Assembly: GCA_021838065.1 (NCBI GenBank)
Contig: JAKCEJ010000081.1
Location: forward strand, 1-10,081
DNA from: Pseudomonadota bacterium
Lineage (GTDB): Bacteria; Pseudomonadota; Gammaproteobacteria; Steroidobacterales; Steroidobacteraceae
DNA: 10,081 bases
Direction: 5' to 3'
How positions within the stretch are numbered: the stretch's first letter is position 1; each line of letters starts with the position of its first letter. This document shows, piece after piece, positions 1-6,164 of this stretch. Made by a program: the position numbers and the translations under genes. The notes beneath the pieces are model-generated. The model was not told the DNA's origin and made no database searches. It saw only the letters and a list, made by a program, of their open reading frames with translations.

Positions 1-985
1 GTCAGCAGCTCGACGAGGCGCTGCTTGCGCTCCTCGCGATCGATGTTGCGCACGATGCTCATGTCGACCTTCATGAACGCGGGCTGCAGTTCGGCCAGCA
101 CCGACAGCGAGTTGTCGCCTGAGCGCAGATCGTCGATCGCGATGCGGAACCCGGCGCCCGACAACCACTCGATGGCGTCCCACCAGTCCGTCTGTTCGAG
201 CACGTTGCTGCGCTCAGTGATCTCGATCACCAGCCGGTTCGCCGCCGGCAGCAGGGATGCGCAGCGGTGCTGCACGGCACAGAGGTCGGAGAGCTCGCCG
301 GGATGAGCGTTCATGAACAACCTCAGGTGCGGCGGTAAGTGGCGCAGCCGGTCTGCGGCGGCGGCGGCGACCTGGTCGGCGAGGCGCCGGAGCATGCCTT
401 GCGCTTCGGCCGCGGCGATGACGCTCGCGGGTGAGTTGAGACTCGGGTGGCGGCTGCGCAGCAGCCCTTCGTAGCCTTCGATGGCCCCGGACGCGGCATC
501 GACGAGTGGCTGCACCACCCGTTGCAGCAGTTGGTCGCTGAAGCACGACTCGAGTTCGCGCCGCTGTCGCTCCAGCACCTCCTGGTGCGCGCGGCCGTAG
601 ATCTCCTCCAGACGGGCGCGTTCGGTGAGCGCTTCTTCGAGCGCGCTGAACAGGGCATCGAGATGAAACGGCTTGGCGACCAAGCGCATCACCTCACCGC
701 GATTCACGGCAGCCATCACCACCGGCAGATCGAGCGCCCCGGACATGAGCACGCGCACGCAGCGCGGCTGCGCCGCGCGTAGCTGGCGCAGAACTTCCAG
801 GCCGTCGGGGGCGGCAGGTGGTAATCGACGATGGCGGCATCGAGCGCCTTCCCGCCGATCTGGCTCAGCGCCTCGGCACCGTCGCAGGCTTCCTCGATCT
901 CGCAGCCCTTGCGCTCCATCGCCGCCCGCAGAACCGAGCGCAGATTGGCATCATCTTCGAAGACCAGAACGCGCATCGTGCTCAT
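1..985 (-). pseudogene. REC-EAL response regulator (c-di-GMP phosphodiesterase type), frameshifted, 3' end outside window
   Basis: This encodes a two-component response regulator whose output is an EAL domain, the family that hydrolyses c-di-GMP. From the ATG at 985 the receiver domain shows the acidic pair (VFEDD) and the phospho-acceptor Asp in AAIVDYHLP. The frame then breaks in a run of five C (plus-strand G 807-811). One added C restores LPPPDGLEVLRQLR, the later receiver residues (Ser in VLMSGA, Lys in VAKPF), and an open EAL frame to base 1. The EAL domain keeps EGLLR (codons at 456-470), the Asn in LFMNAHP, EITER, DD at 129-134 and the Lys of FMKVD. Loop 6, usually DFGTGYSSL, reads DLRSGDNSL. 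As written, translation stops near 716, inside the receiver. The break could be a real mutation or a homopolymer sequencing error. The gene lies 105 bp after the J-PilZ gene on the same strand. The domain calls are firm; the functional state is not. Confidence 0.8.
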
Positions 986-1051
986 CCCAGTCCATCACCG
1001 AAATATATAGGAGCGCTGCAGGGCGGCGTCAAAGCGGCGCAGCGGAGCCGT

Positions 1052-1098
1052 GAGCCGGATCGCGGCTCGGCCCCGGCTGCGCTGCCCCGCTCAGGGGC
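1052..1098. terminator. Two small GC-rich inverted repeats at the end of the J-PilZ gene
   Basis: GCCCC (1084-1088) pairs with GGGGC (1094-1098) around a 5-nt loop that contains the J-PilZ stop codon. GAGCCG (1052-1057) pairs with CGGCTC (1063-1068) around GATCG. Neither is followed by a T-tract on either strand, so these are not textbook intrinsic terminators. They could attenuate or punctuate transcription between the J-PilZ and REC-EAL genes, or be chance in GC-rich DNA. Confidence 0.25.
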
Positions 1099-1783
1099 TC
1101 GCAGATGCGAACATGCCCGATTTGCGGTTGTACAGGGCGGTGAGCAGGACGCCCCGCACCAGAAAGGTCCGCTGATTGGGCTGGACCTTGATCACGTGTG
1201 CGATCACATCCATCCCGAGCGCTTCGATGCGGATGTTGCCCCCGACGGGCACCGGCGCCGCGGTATTCAGGCTGACGCCCGTGACCGACAAATCGCGCAG
1301 CACCGCGGAGATCGGCGCTCCGCTCGGCGCCGTGTGCACGGTGACGCGGCAGTTCTTCTCCACGCGCGGCGCGGAACGCCGGCCGAACGGCTCGCGATGG
1401 GTGGCAAGATCGTAGGCGACTGGCGCGAGCGGGCTGGCACAGCGCAGGCAGCGCGTGTCCCGATCGACCCGTTGCGGCACCTCGAGCCCGCAGAACGGGC
1501 AGACGCGCCCGGCTGCCCGCGATGCCCGGCTGCCGCCCTCTGCCGGGCGTATCCGGGTGGACAGGGGCCTTCGCCGGCTGTTGTCGTAGGCTTTGCGCTT
1601 GGCCGGATCGCGCAGGATCTGATACGCCTGATTGATCCGCGCCGCCTTCTCGGGGTTGCCGCCGAGGTCCGGGTCATTGCGCAACTGGGTCATGAGACAA
1701 CGGTACGCCGCGGTGATCATCTCCGGCGGCGCCTCCGGCTGCACGAACAGAATCCGATACAGATTGCGTCGCTCTTGTGCCAT
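1091..1783 (-). CDS. J domain - zinc ribbon - PilZ domain protein (230 aa)
   Basis: This is a predicted cytoplasmic protein with three modules. Residues about 8-67 form a J domain (NLYRILFV start, helix III INQAYQIL, then DPAKRKAYD). Residues 95-115 form a CPFC/CLRC pair typical of a zinc ribbon. Residues about 135-225 form a PilZ domain with both c-di-GMP-binding motifs, RSAPR (136-140) and DLSVTG (164-169). The HPD tripeptide that stimulates Hsp70 ATPase is DPD at 37-39 (codon GAC where His would be CAC), so canonical co-chaperone activity is doubtful. I chose the ATG at 1783 because the J-domain homology begins right after it, although no strong ribosome binding site is visible; the open frame continues upstream to an ATG at 1918 without recognisable homology. 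The REC-EAL gene follows, suggesting that this protein senses the same second messenger. Its function is not established; it might localise or control a protein complex in response to c-di-GMP. Confidence 0.88.
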   Translation of the reverse strand: MAQERRNLYRILFVQPEAPPEMITAAYRCLMTQLRNDPDLGGNPEKAARINQAYQILRDPAKRKAYDNSRRRPLSTRIRPAEGGSRASRAAGRVCPFCGLEVPQRVDRDTRCLRCASPLAPVAYDLATHREPFGRRSAPRVEKNCRVTVHTAPSGAPISAVLRDLSVTGVSLNTAAPVPVGGNIRIEALGMDVIAHVIKVQPNQRTFLVRGVLLTALYNRKSGMFASASP

Positions 1784-1867
1784 TCGTGAATGAATCGACC
1801 GCCGAAGCGGAGACTTTAACACCGCCGCGCGAACTGCGGGAGCGGCTGCGGCGCCGCTGGTCGGCCG

Positions 1868-1898
1868 TTTATAAGTCGTTGAATTACAAAAAAATTCA
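1868..1898. promoter_or_regulatory. AT-rich island with inverted repeat in the divergent J-PilZ / SDR intergenic region
   Basis: The 238-bp divergent gap contains one clearly AT-rich patch. On the minus strand TATAAA (plus 1868-1873) is a good -10 match, 85 bp before the J-PilZ start, but no convincing -35 is seen at the right distance. TGAATT (1880-1885) and AATTCA (1893-1898) form a perfect 6-bp inverted repeat with a 7-nt A-rich spacer, directly upstream of that -10. It could be an operator or an UP-like element. I see no clear plus-strand promoter for the dehydrogenase. The promoter assignment is inference. Confidence 0.35.
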
Positions 1899-2021
1899 TC
1901 ACGGGATGTCTCCGGCACACGCCGATCGAATATCCTGCCCAGACGTCACGCCCGCGGCACGGGCTCGACGAGCGGCCGAACGCGGCCTGGGCGGATTGCT
2001 CGCAAGGCGACGGGGGACATC

Positions 2022-2867
2022 ATGGGCGCAGGCGCGACACAGCGCTTCCACGACAAGGTCGTGCTGATCACCGGAGCGTCCTCCGGGATCGGCGAGGAGA
2101 TGGCGGTGCAGCTGGCCCGCGCCGGCGCGCGTCTGGTCCTGGCGGCGCGCCGCATCGAGAGGCTCGAGGAGCTGCGCGGGCGGATCGGCGCGATCGGCGG
2201 CCCCGAGCCGCTGATCGTGGCGTGTGACGTGACTCGTGACGAGGACCCGCCTCGCGCGGTGGCCGAGACGCTCGCGCGCTGGGGCCGGCTCGATATCGTG
2301 ATCGCCAACGCCGGCTTCGGCGTGGTCGGATCGTTCGCGAAGCTCTCGGTAGCCGACTATCGGCGCCAGTTCGAGACCAATGTGTTCGGCGTGCTGCGCA
2401 CCCTGCACGCGGCGCTTCCCGAAGTCGTCAAATCGCACGGTCAGCTGGTGATTCTCGGCAGCGTGGCCGGCTGGACCGCCTCCCCGGGCGCCTCGCCCTA
2501 CGCCATGAGCAAATTCGCGGTGCGGGCGCTCGCGAACTCGATCACTCCGGAGTTGGCGCTGTTGGGTGTGCGCGTCACGCTGATCAGCCCCGGGTTCGTC
2601 GAGAGCGACATCCGCCGCACAGACAATCAGGGGCAGCTGCACGCCGAGGCCGCCGAGCCCATTCCGCGCTGGCTGGTGGTGGCGCGCAACAGAGCGGTGG
2701 AGCACATGCTGCGCGCGATCGCGCGCGGCCAGCGCGAGGTCATCATCACCGGCCACGGCAAGCTGTTCGTCATCCTGGAGCGCTTCTTCCCCTGGGTGCT
2801 GCGCGCTGCGGCGCGCAAAATGGCCGCCACCCGCGGCGGCTATCGGACCGAGCCGCATTCCGGTTGA
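2022..2867 (+). CDS. Short-chain dehydrogenase/reductase (classical SDR, 281 aa)
   Basis: This is an NAD(P)-dependent oxidoreductase with a Rossmann fold. The cofactor-binding motif TGASSGIG is at 17-24, an acidic CDV at 68-70, and NAG at 96-98. The active-site tetrad is Asn120 (FETN), Ser147 (LGSVAG), Tyr160 and Lys164 (YAMSK). AARR at 41-44, after the second strand, gives Arg residues suited to NADP(H) over NAD(H). The PG motif after the sixth strand (SPGFVESD, 189-196) is intact. The C-terminal extension (about 215-281), with an aromatic and basic segment near ILERFFPWVLRAAARKMA, resembles DHRS7-like or membrane-associated SDRs; substrate cannot be deduced. The ATG at 2022 follows a GGGGGA ribosome binding site at a good distance. 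The gene is a single unit, divergent from J-PilZ and convergent with the GST gene. Confidence 0.93.
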   Translation: MGAGATQRFHDKVVLITGASSGIGEEMAVQLARAGARLVLAARRIERLEELRGRIGAIGGPEPLIVACDVTRDEDPPRAVAETLARWGRLDIVIANAGFGVVGSFAKLSVADYRRQFETNVFGVLRTLHAALPEVVKSHGQLVILGSVAGWTASPGASPYAMSKFAVRALANSITPELALLGVRVTLISPGFVESDIRRTDNQGQLHAEAAEPIPRWLVVARNRAVEHMLRAIARGQREVIITGHGKLFVILERFFPWVLRAAARKMAATRGGYRTEPHSG

Positions 2868-2871
2868 CGCA

Positions 2872-2893
2872 CGCCGGGCCGGCCGGCCCGGCG
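2872..2893. terminator. Perfect 22-bp GC palindrome between convergent SDR and GST genes
   Basis: The 41-bp gap between the two stop codons is half filled by a perfect palindrome, centred on GGCC. It can fold into a 9-bp G/C stem with a 4-nt loop on either strand. Its place between convergent stops suggests a bidirectional terminator. No T-tract follows it on either strand, so termination efficiency is uncertain. Confidence 0.42.
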
Positions 2894-2908
2894 CGTGGGC
2901 CGTGTCCG

Positions 2909-3529
2909 TCAGACGTGCAGCGTCGTCTCGTCGTAGGGCGCGGCAAGGAATGCCGGCTGCGCCTCGGCCCACTCCGAGAGGGCCTGCAGCCGCGGATGGC
3001 CCGAAGCGTCGACCGAGCCCGGCAGCTTCTCGTGTGTGAACCGCCAGGCGACTGCGGCCGCGATGGCTGGGGCGGTGAGCGCGAAGGGCGTAGGCCGCGC
3101 GGTGAGCTCGCTCTCGAGCTCGCGATAGGCCGAGTGCAGCTGTTCAGTCACCCGCCTCAGCCACGGCTCATGTTGTTTCTCCGCCGGCCGCAGCTCGCGC
3201 TCGTAGACGATCTGCACGCTTTTCTCGCACGCGGCGAGTGCAAGCCCCACGCCGCGCAACGCCACGGCCCGTTCGTCCGCCGAGGCGGGCAGCAACGAGC
3301 GCGGCCGCGCCAGCGCCTCGGCATAGTCCAGAATCAGCGTCGAGTCCATCAGCACGGTGCCGTCGCGGCACACCAGCGTCGGCGCCTTGACCACGGGATT
3401 GATGGCCTTGAACTGCTCGTAGGTGCGGAACACGGAAACGCAGCGCTGCGTGAACGGCACGCCGAGCACATGCAGCGATACGGCGACGCGCCGGACATAG
3501 GGAGAGTCGAGCATGCCGATCAGTTGCAC
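2909..3529 (-). CDS. Glutathione S-transferase family protein (206 aa, GTG start)
   Basis: This is a soluble GST-like protein. An N-terminal thioredoxin fold (residues 1-75) begins QLIGMLDSPYVRRV, with a possible catalytic Ser at 9. The glutathione-binding cis-proline is in VKAPTL (Pro50), and an acidic-Ser pair DS (62-63) replaces the usual ES. The all-helical C-terminal domain spans about 85-206 and lacks obvious specificity residues. I chose the GTG at 3529 because GGAA lies about 6 nt upstream and the family typically begins with two or three residues before LIGM. The ATG at 3514 would remove the first beta strand and has no ribosome binding site, and starts further upstream add non-homologous residues. 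It is divergent from the hydrolase gene and convergent with the SDR gene. The likely role is detoxification or conjugation; no substrate can be assigned. Confidence 0.88.
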   Translation of the reverse strand: MQLIGMLDSPYVRRVAVSLHVLGVPFTQRCVSVFRTYEQFKAINPVVKAPTLVCRDGTVLMDSTLILDYAEALARPRSLLPASADERAVALRGVGLALAACEKSVQIVYERELRPAEKQHEPWLRRVTEQLHSAYRELESELTARPTPFALTAPAIAAAVAWRFTHEKLPGSVDASGHPRLQALSEWAEAQPAFLAAPYDETTLHV

Positions 3530-3550
3530 GGCGGTTCCAAACCCGAGGCG

Positions 3551-3588
3551 TTGCGCCCGTTCAAGGGAGTGAGGCTGTACGATAACAT
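3551..3588 (+). promoter_or_regulatory. Weak promoter candidate upstream of the hydrolase gene
   Basis: The 134-bp divergent gap between the GST and hydrolase genes has one AT-richer patch. TTCAAG (3560-3565) and TAACAT (3583-3588) are 17 nt apart and are partial matches to -35 and -10 boxes. The match is poor, and other registers such as TACGAT at 3578 are possible. This is a position guess only. The hydrolase's ribosome binding site GGAGGG (3652-3657) is by contrast clear. Confidence 0.2.
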
Positions 3589-3663
3589 AGCGCCTGCGGT
3601 GCGGCCACGCGCGCGCAGTGCGCTCGCCCAATATCCGAGCATCATGCCATTGGAGGGAACGCC

Positions 3664-4401
3664 ATGCAGCCGATCACCATTCAAACTCGCGACGGGCAGT
3701 GCCCGAGCTATGTGTATCGTCCGTCGGGCCGCGGCCCGTGGCCCGCGGTGCTGGTCTACATGGATGCGCTCGCCATCCGTCCGGCGATGCTCGAGATCGG
3801 CGAGCGACTGAGCGCGAGCGGTTACTTCACTCTGCTGCCGGATCTCTTCTATCGCTCCGGGCCGTACGAGCCGATGGACCCGAAGAAGGTATTCTCCGAT
3901 CCCGAGCAGCGGCGCATCCTGATGGAGATATACCGAGCGCCGGCGACGACCCCGAACATAATGTCCGACACCGCGGCATTCCTCGATTTCATCGCCGCGC
4001 AGCCGGACGTCAAGCCCGGCCCGATCGGCACCACGGGCTATTGCTGGGGCGGGATGCTCTCGCTCACCGCGGCGGGCACGTTCCCCGAGCGCATCGCCGC
4101 GGCCGCCTCATTCCACGGCGGGGGTCTCGCCACCGATGCGCCCGACAGTCCGCACCGGCTGGCCGCGAAGATCAGGGCACGGGTGTATGTGGCCGGCGCG
4201 ACCGAGGATGCCTCGTTTCCCGACGACATGAAGGCGCGCCTCGCGCAGGCGCTGACCGAGGCGGGTGTCGAGCACAGGATCGAGACCTACCCGGCCAGGC
4301 ACGGCTGGGTGTTCCGCGACACGCCGGTGTACGACGCGGCGGCCGCCGAGCGGCACTGGCAAGCGCTGCTCGCGCTCCTCGCCGGGACGATCGCGCGTTA
4401 G
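3664..4401 (+). CDS. Dienelactone hydrolase family protein (alpha/beta hydrolase, 245 aa)
   Basis: This is a cytoplasmic alpha/beta hydrolase of the dienelactone hydrolase (DLH) family. The nucleophile elbow GYCWGG has Cys127 as nucleophile. The expected triad partners are Asp182 (EDASF) and His213 (ARHGW). The segment VYMDALAIRP (31-40) has Asp where true DLH has the Glu that activates the Cys, as in many family members that are not chlorocatechol-pathway enzymes. No neighbouring catechol-pathway gene is present, so a dienelactone substrate should not be assumed. Length is normal for the family. The start is well supported by GGAGGG six nt upstream of the ATG. It is a single gene, divergent from the GST gene and convergent with the DUF3887-type gene, with 22 bp between stops. 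Confidence 0.93.
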   Translation: MQPITIQTRDGQCPSYVYRPSGRGPWPAVLVYMDALAIRPAMLEIGERLSASGYFTLLPDLFYRSGPYEPMDPKKVFSDPEQRRILMEIYRAPATTPNIMSDTAAFLDFIAAQPDVKPGPIGTTGYCWGGMLSLTAAGTFPERIAAAASFHGGGLATDAPDSPHRLAAKIRARVYVAGATEDASFPDDMKARLAQALTEAGVEHRIETYPARHGWVFRDTPVYDAAAAERHWQALLALLAGTIAR

Positions 4402-4419
4402 CCCGTGCCGCGCGCGGGC
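4401..4419. terminator. Small inverted repeat between convergent hydrolase and DUF3887-type genes
   Basis: GCCCG (4401-4405) pairs with CGGGC (4415-4419), with a GC-rich interior that contains the self-complementary CCGCGCGCGG (4408-4417). It lies in the 22-bp gap between two convergent stop codons, where a shared terminator would be expected. There is no T-tract, and such repeats arise easily in GC-rich DNA. Confidence 0.25.
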
Positions 4420-4423
4420 GCGG

Positions 4424-4831
4424 TCACCGGATGGGCACGACCCGCAAGCCGGCGATTTCGTGGGAGTGGTTGAAGAACACCGCGAGGCCGACCGTCTGAC
4501 GCTTGAACATGGTGTGCACGATCACCATGGGGTTTCCGTGGTAGCTCAGGGTGTCGCTGCCCTCGGTCCTGGCGTACACCCCCAATTTTTTCTGCATGAA
4601 CTTCCAGAGTCTCTTCAGCTTCGCCGGGGAGGCGTGCCGGCGCATCTGTGCATTGAAGTGGACCTCGGCCTGCTTGAACTGGCCGGCCCCGAGCGCGTGA
4701 ATGAAGGCGGTGGCCTCGGCGCGGTCGGTGAGATGCGTCGCGGCTGGCGAGGCGGCAAGCGCCAGCGGCGCCACGAGTGCCAGCGCGATGCCCGCCCAGA
4801 GCGTGTTCAGTCGTCGAGTGATGCGGATCAT
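4424..4831 (-). CDS. Small secreted protein with DUF3887-like domain (135 aa)
   Basis: This is a predicted periplasmic or exported protein. It has a basic N-terminus, a hydrophobic core (about 11-26) and an ALA-AS signal-peptidase I site near residue 27, with no lipobox Cys. The mature part resembles DUF3887: a helical start (AEATAFIHALGAGQFKQAE), the segment VHFNAQMRRHASPAKLKRLW (57-76), then strands around VIVHTMFK and LAVFFN, a small NTF2/cystatin-like fold. The ATG at 4831 has a strong GGGGAGA ribosome binding site four nt upstream and starts the signal peptide directly. It is the last gene of the MoxR/DUF58 operon, 26 bp after the DUF58 stop. Its function is unknown. Its position makes it a candidate extracytoplasmic partner or client of the MoxR system, which is inference. 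Confidence 0.82.
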   Translation of the reverse strand: MIRITRRLNTLWAGIALALVAPLALAASPAATHLTDRAEATAFIHALGAGQFKQAEVHFNAQMRRHASPAKLKRLWKFMQKKLGVYARTEGSDTLSYHGNPMVIVHTMFKRQTVGLAVFFNHSHEIAGLRVVPIR

Positions 4832-4857
4832 GAAGTCTCCCCTGTCGTGCTTGCCGG

Positions 4858-6147
4858 TCAAATGCGTCGCTCCCGGCGGAATCGCTGATAGGCCGCGAGC
4901 ACCGCCCGGTCGAGCTGCTCGGGGCGGGCGGTGAGGGCGGCCGCCCCGAGGGCGCGCAGCGCCCGGACGTTGCCGGCCAGGGTCCGATGGTACTCGGCGG
5001 CGGCCAGTGCGCGAAAGGGATCGAGCGCATCGCGCGCAGGCGCGGCCGGCAACGCCGTGATGCGCGGGTTCTCCAGCCCGCAGACGAGCGTGAAATGCTT
5101 CGGCCGCAGCAGCTTGACCGCCTCGCCGAGCTCTTCGGTCGCGGCATCGAGCAGATCGGTCAACATCACCACGAGCATGCGCCTCGGGCTCGAGGCGCGG
5201 ATGCGCGCCGCGGCCAGCGTGGGATTGGCCTGACCCGGCCGCACGCTGCACTCGGCCAGCGTGCCGCGGATGCGCGCGACGGCGGCCGCGCCGCGCGCCG
5301 GCGGTAGCAGCGTCACGGGCCGTTCCGCGAACAGCAGCAATCCGACCGCATCATCGAATTCCGCGGCCCGCTGCGCGAGCCGTGCCGCGACGTTGACGTA
5401 CAGGCCCAGGCGGTCGACCTCGCCGGCATCGAGCGCGCTCGCGCGACCCACATCGAGCGCAACAAGGATCTCTAGCCGCCGCTCTTCGGACAGATCGCGG
5501 CTGATGAGGTGGCCGCGCCGCGCGCTTGCCTTCCAGTCGACCGCGCGCAGCGGGTCGCCGTGGCGATACTCACGCAGCTGCACGATGTCCGCTCCGCCGC
5601 CGGCCTGGCGCGTCGCGGAGCGGCCGCCGCGCGCCTCTGCAAACAGGTCGGCCGGACGCACGCTCAGGTCCGGAATGACCGTCGCGGTGTAGTTGTCCGC
5701 CACCTGCTGCGGCCACCAGGCCAGACGCAGCGGCCCGCAGAGCCGCAGCCGCGCAGCGGGCCAGGGAAAGCGGCCCAGGCGCCGCGCCGTGGCGCGCAGC
5801 TCGAGCGGCATTGCGTGCCCGCAGGGCAGTGAGAGCGTGGCGATGCGGGGCTCGGCGGCAAACGTCTCGGGTGCCGAGAGGGCCGCCTGCACCGTCATCT
5901 GCTCCCGTTCCTCTTGTGCAAGCTCGAACCGGACCGGCCGCTCGCCGGCGAGCGGCCAGCGCTGCGGGCCCGTGAGGCGCACGCGCACTTTCCAGCCGCG
6001 CACCGCCGCGCGCTCGTAGGCGAGGCCGAGCAGCAGCAAAGCGGCGGGCAGGCACCACAGCCGAGCGAGCGCCGTGTCCCATTGCCCGAGAATGCCGAGC
6101 AGTCCTGTGAGCAGGATCAGCAGCAGGGCATTGCGCTGCAGACTCAT
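4858..6147 (-). CDS. DUF58 domain membrane protein of MoxR system (429 aa)
   Basis: This is a membrane-anchored DUF58 protein. Two hydrophobic helices (about 7-20 and 29-45) precede a probable beta-rich section. The DUF58 signature follows at about 194-220 (YRHGDPLRAVDW, then a basic K-A-S-A-R-R-G stretch and ISRDLSEER). The rest looks VWA-like: strand ILVALDV (227-233) sits where the MIDAS motif DxSxS would be, but it reads DVGRA, so the metal site is degenerate. A later LTD supplies an acidic residue. Families of this type are encoded beside MoxR ATPases and are thought to act with them at the membrane. The ATG at 6147 has GAGG four nt upstream and lies 17 bp after the MoxR stop, and the frame extends further upstream only as non-homologous sequence inside MoxR. 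Confidence 0.9.
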   Translation of the reverse strand: MSLQRNALLLILLTGLLGILGQWDTALARLWCLPAALLLLGLAYERAAVRGWKVRVRLTGPQRWPLAGERPVRFELAQEEREQMTVQAALSAPETFAAEPRIATLSLPCGHAMPLELRATARRLGRFPWPAARLRLCGPLRLAWWPQQVADNYTATVIPDLSVRPADLFAEARGGRSATRQAGGGADIVQLREYRHGDPLRAVDWKASARRGHLISRDLSEERRLEILVALDVGRASALDAGEVDRLGLYVNVAARLAQRAAEFDDAVGLLLFAERPVTLLPPARGAAAVARIRGTLAECSVRPGQANPTLAAARIRASSPRRMLVVMLTDLLDAATEELGEAVKLLRPKHFTLVCGLENPRITALPAAPARDALDPFRALAAAEYHRTLAGNVRALRALGAAALTARPEQLDRAVLAAYQRFRRERRI

Positions 6148-6164
6148 CGGGCCTCGCGCGCGGC

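Noticed and set aside
804..821. Programmed ribosomal frameshifting in the REC-EAL gene
   Set aside because: The in-frame codons CCG CCC CCG do not make an X-XXY-YYZ slippery heptamer, and I see no clear downstream stimulator; mutation or sequencing error is simpler.
818..1789. Plus-strand open frame of 323 codons opposite J-PilZ and the start of the REC-EAL gene
   Set aside because: It spans the antisense of two recognisable genes and the gap between them, with no domain and no ribosome binding site of note.
1899..2972. Long minus-strand open frame (357 codons) opposite the dehydrogenase
   Set aside because: It is a GC-rich mirror of a well-supported SDR gene, has low-complexity Arg/Ala/His composition and no recognisable domain.
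2864..3811. Plus-strand open frame of 315 codons across the GST gene and into the hydrolase gene
   Set aside because: It overlaps two firmly identified genes in the wrong frame and has no homology that I can recognise.
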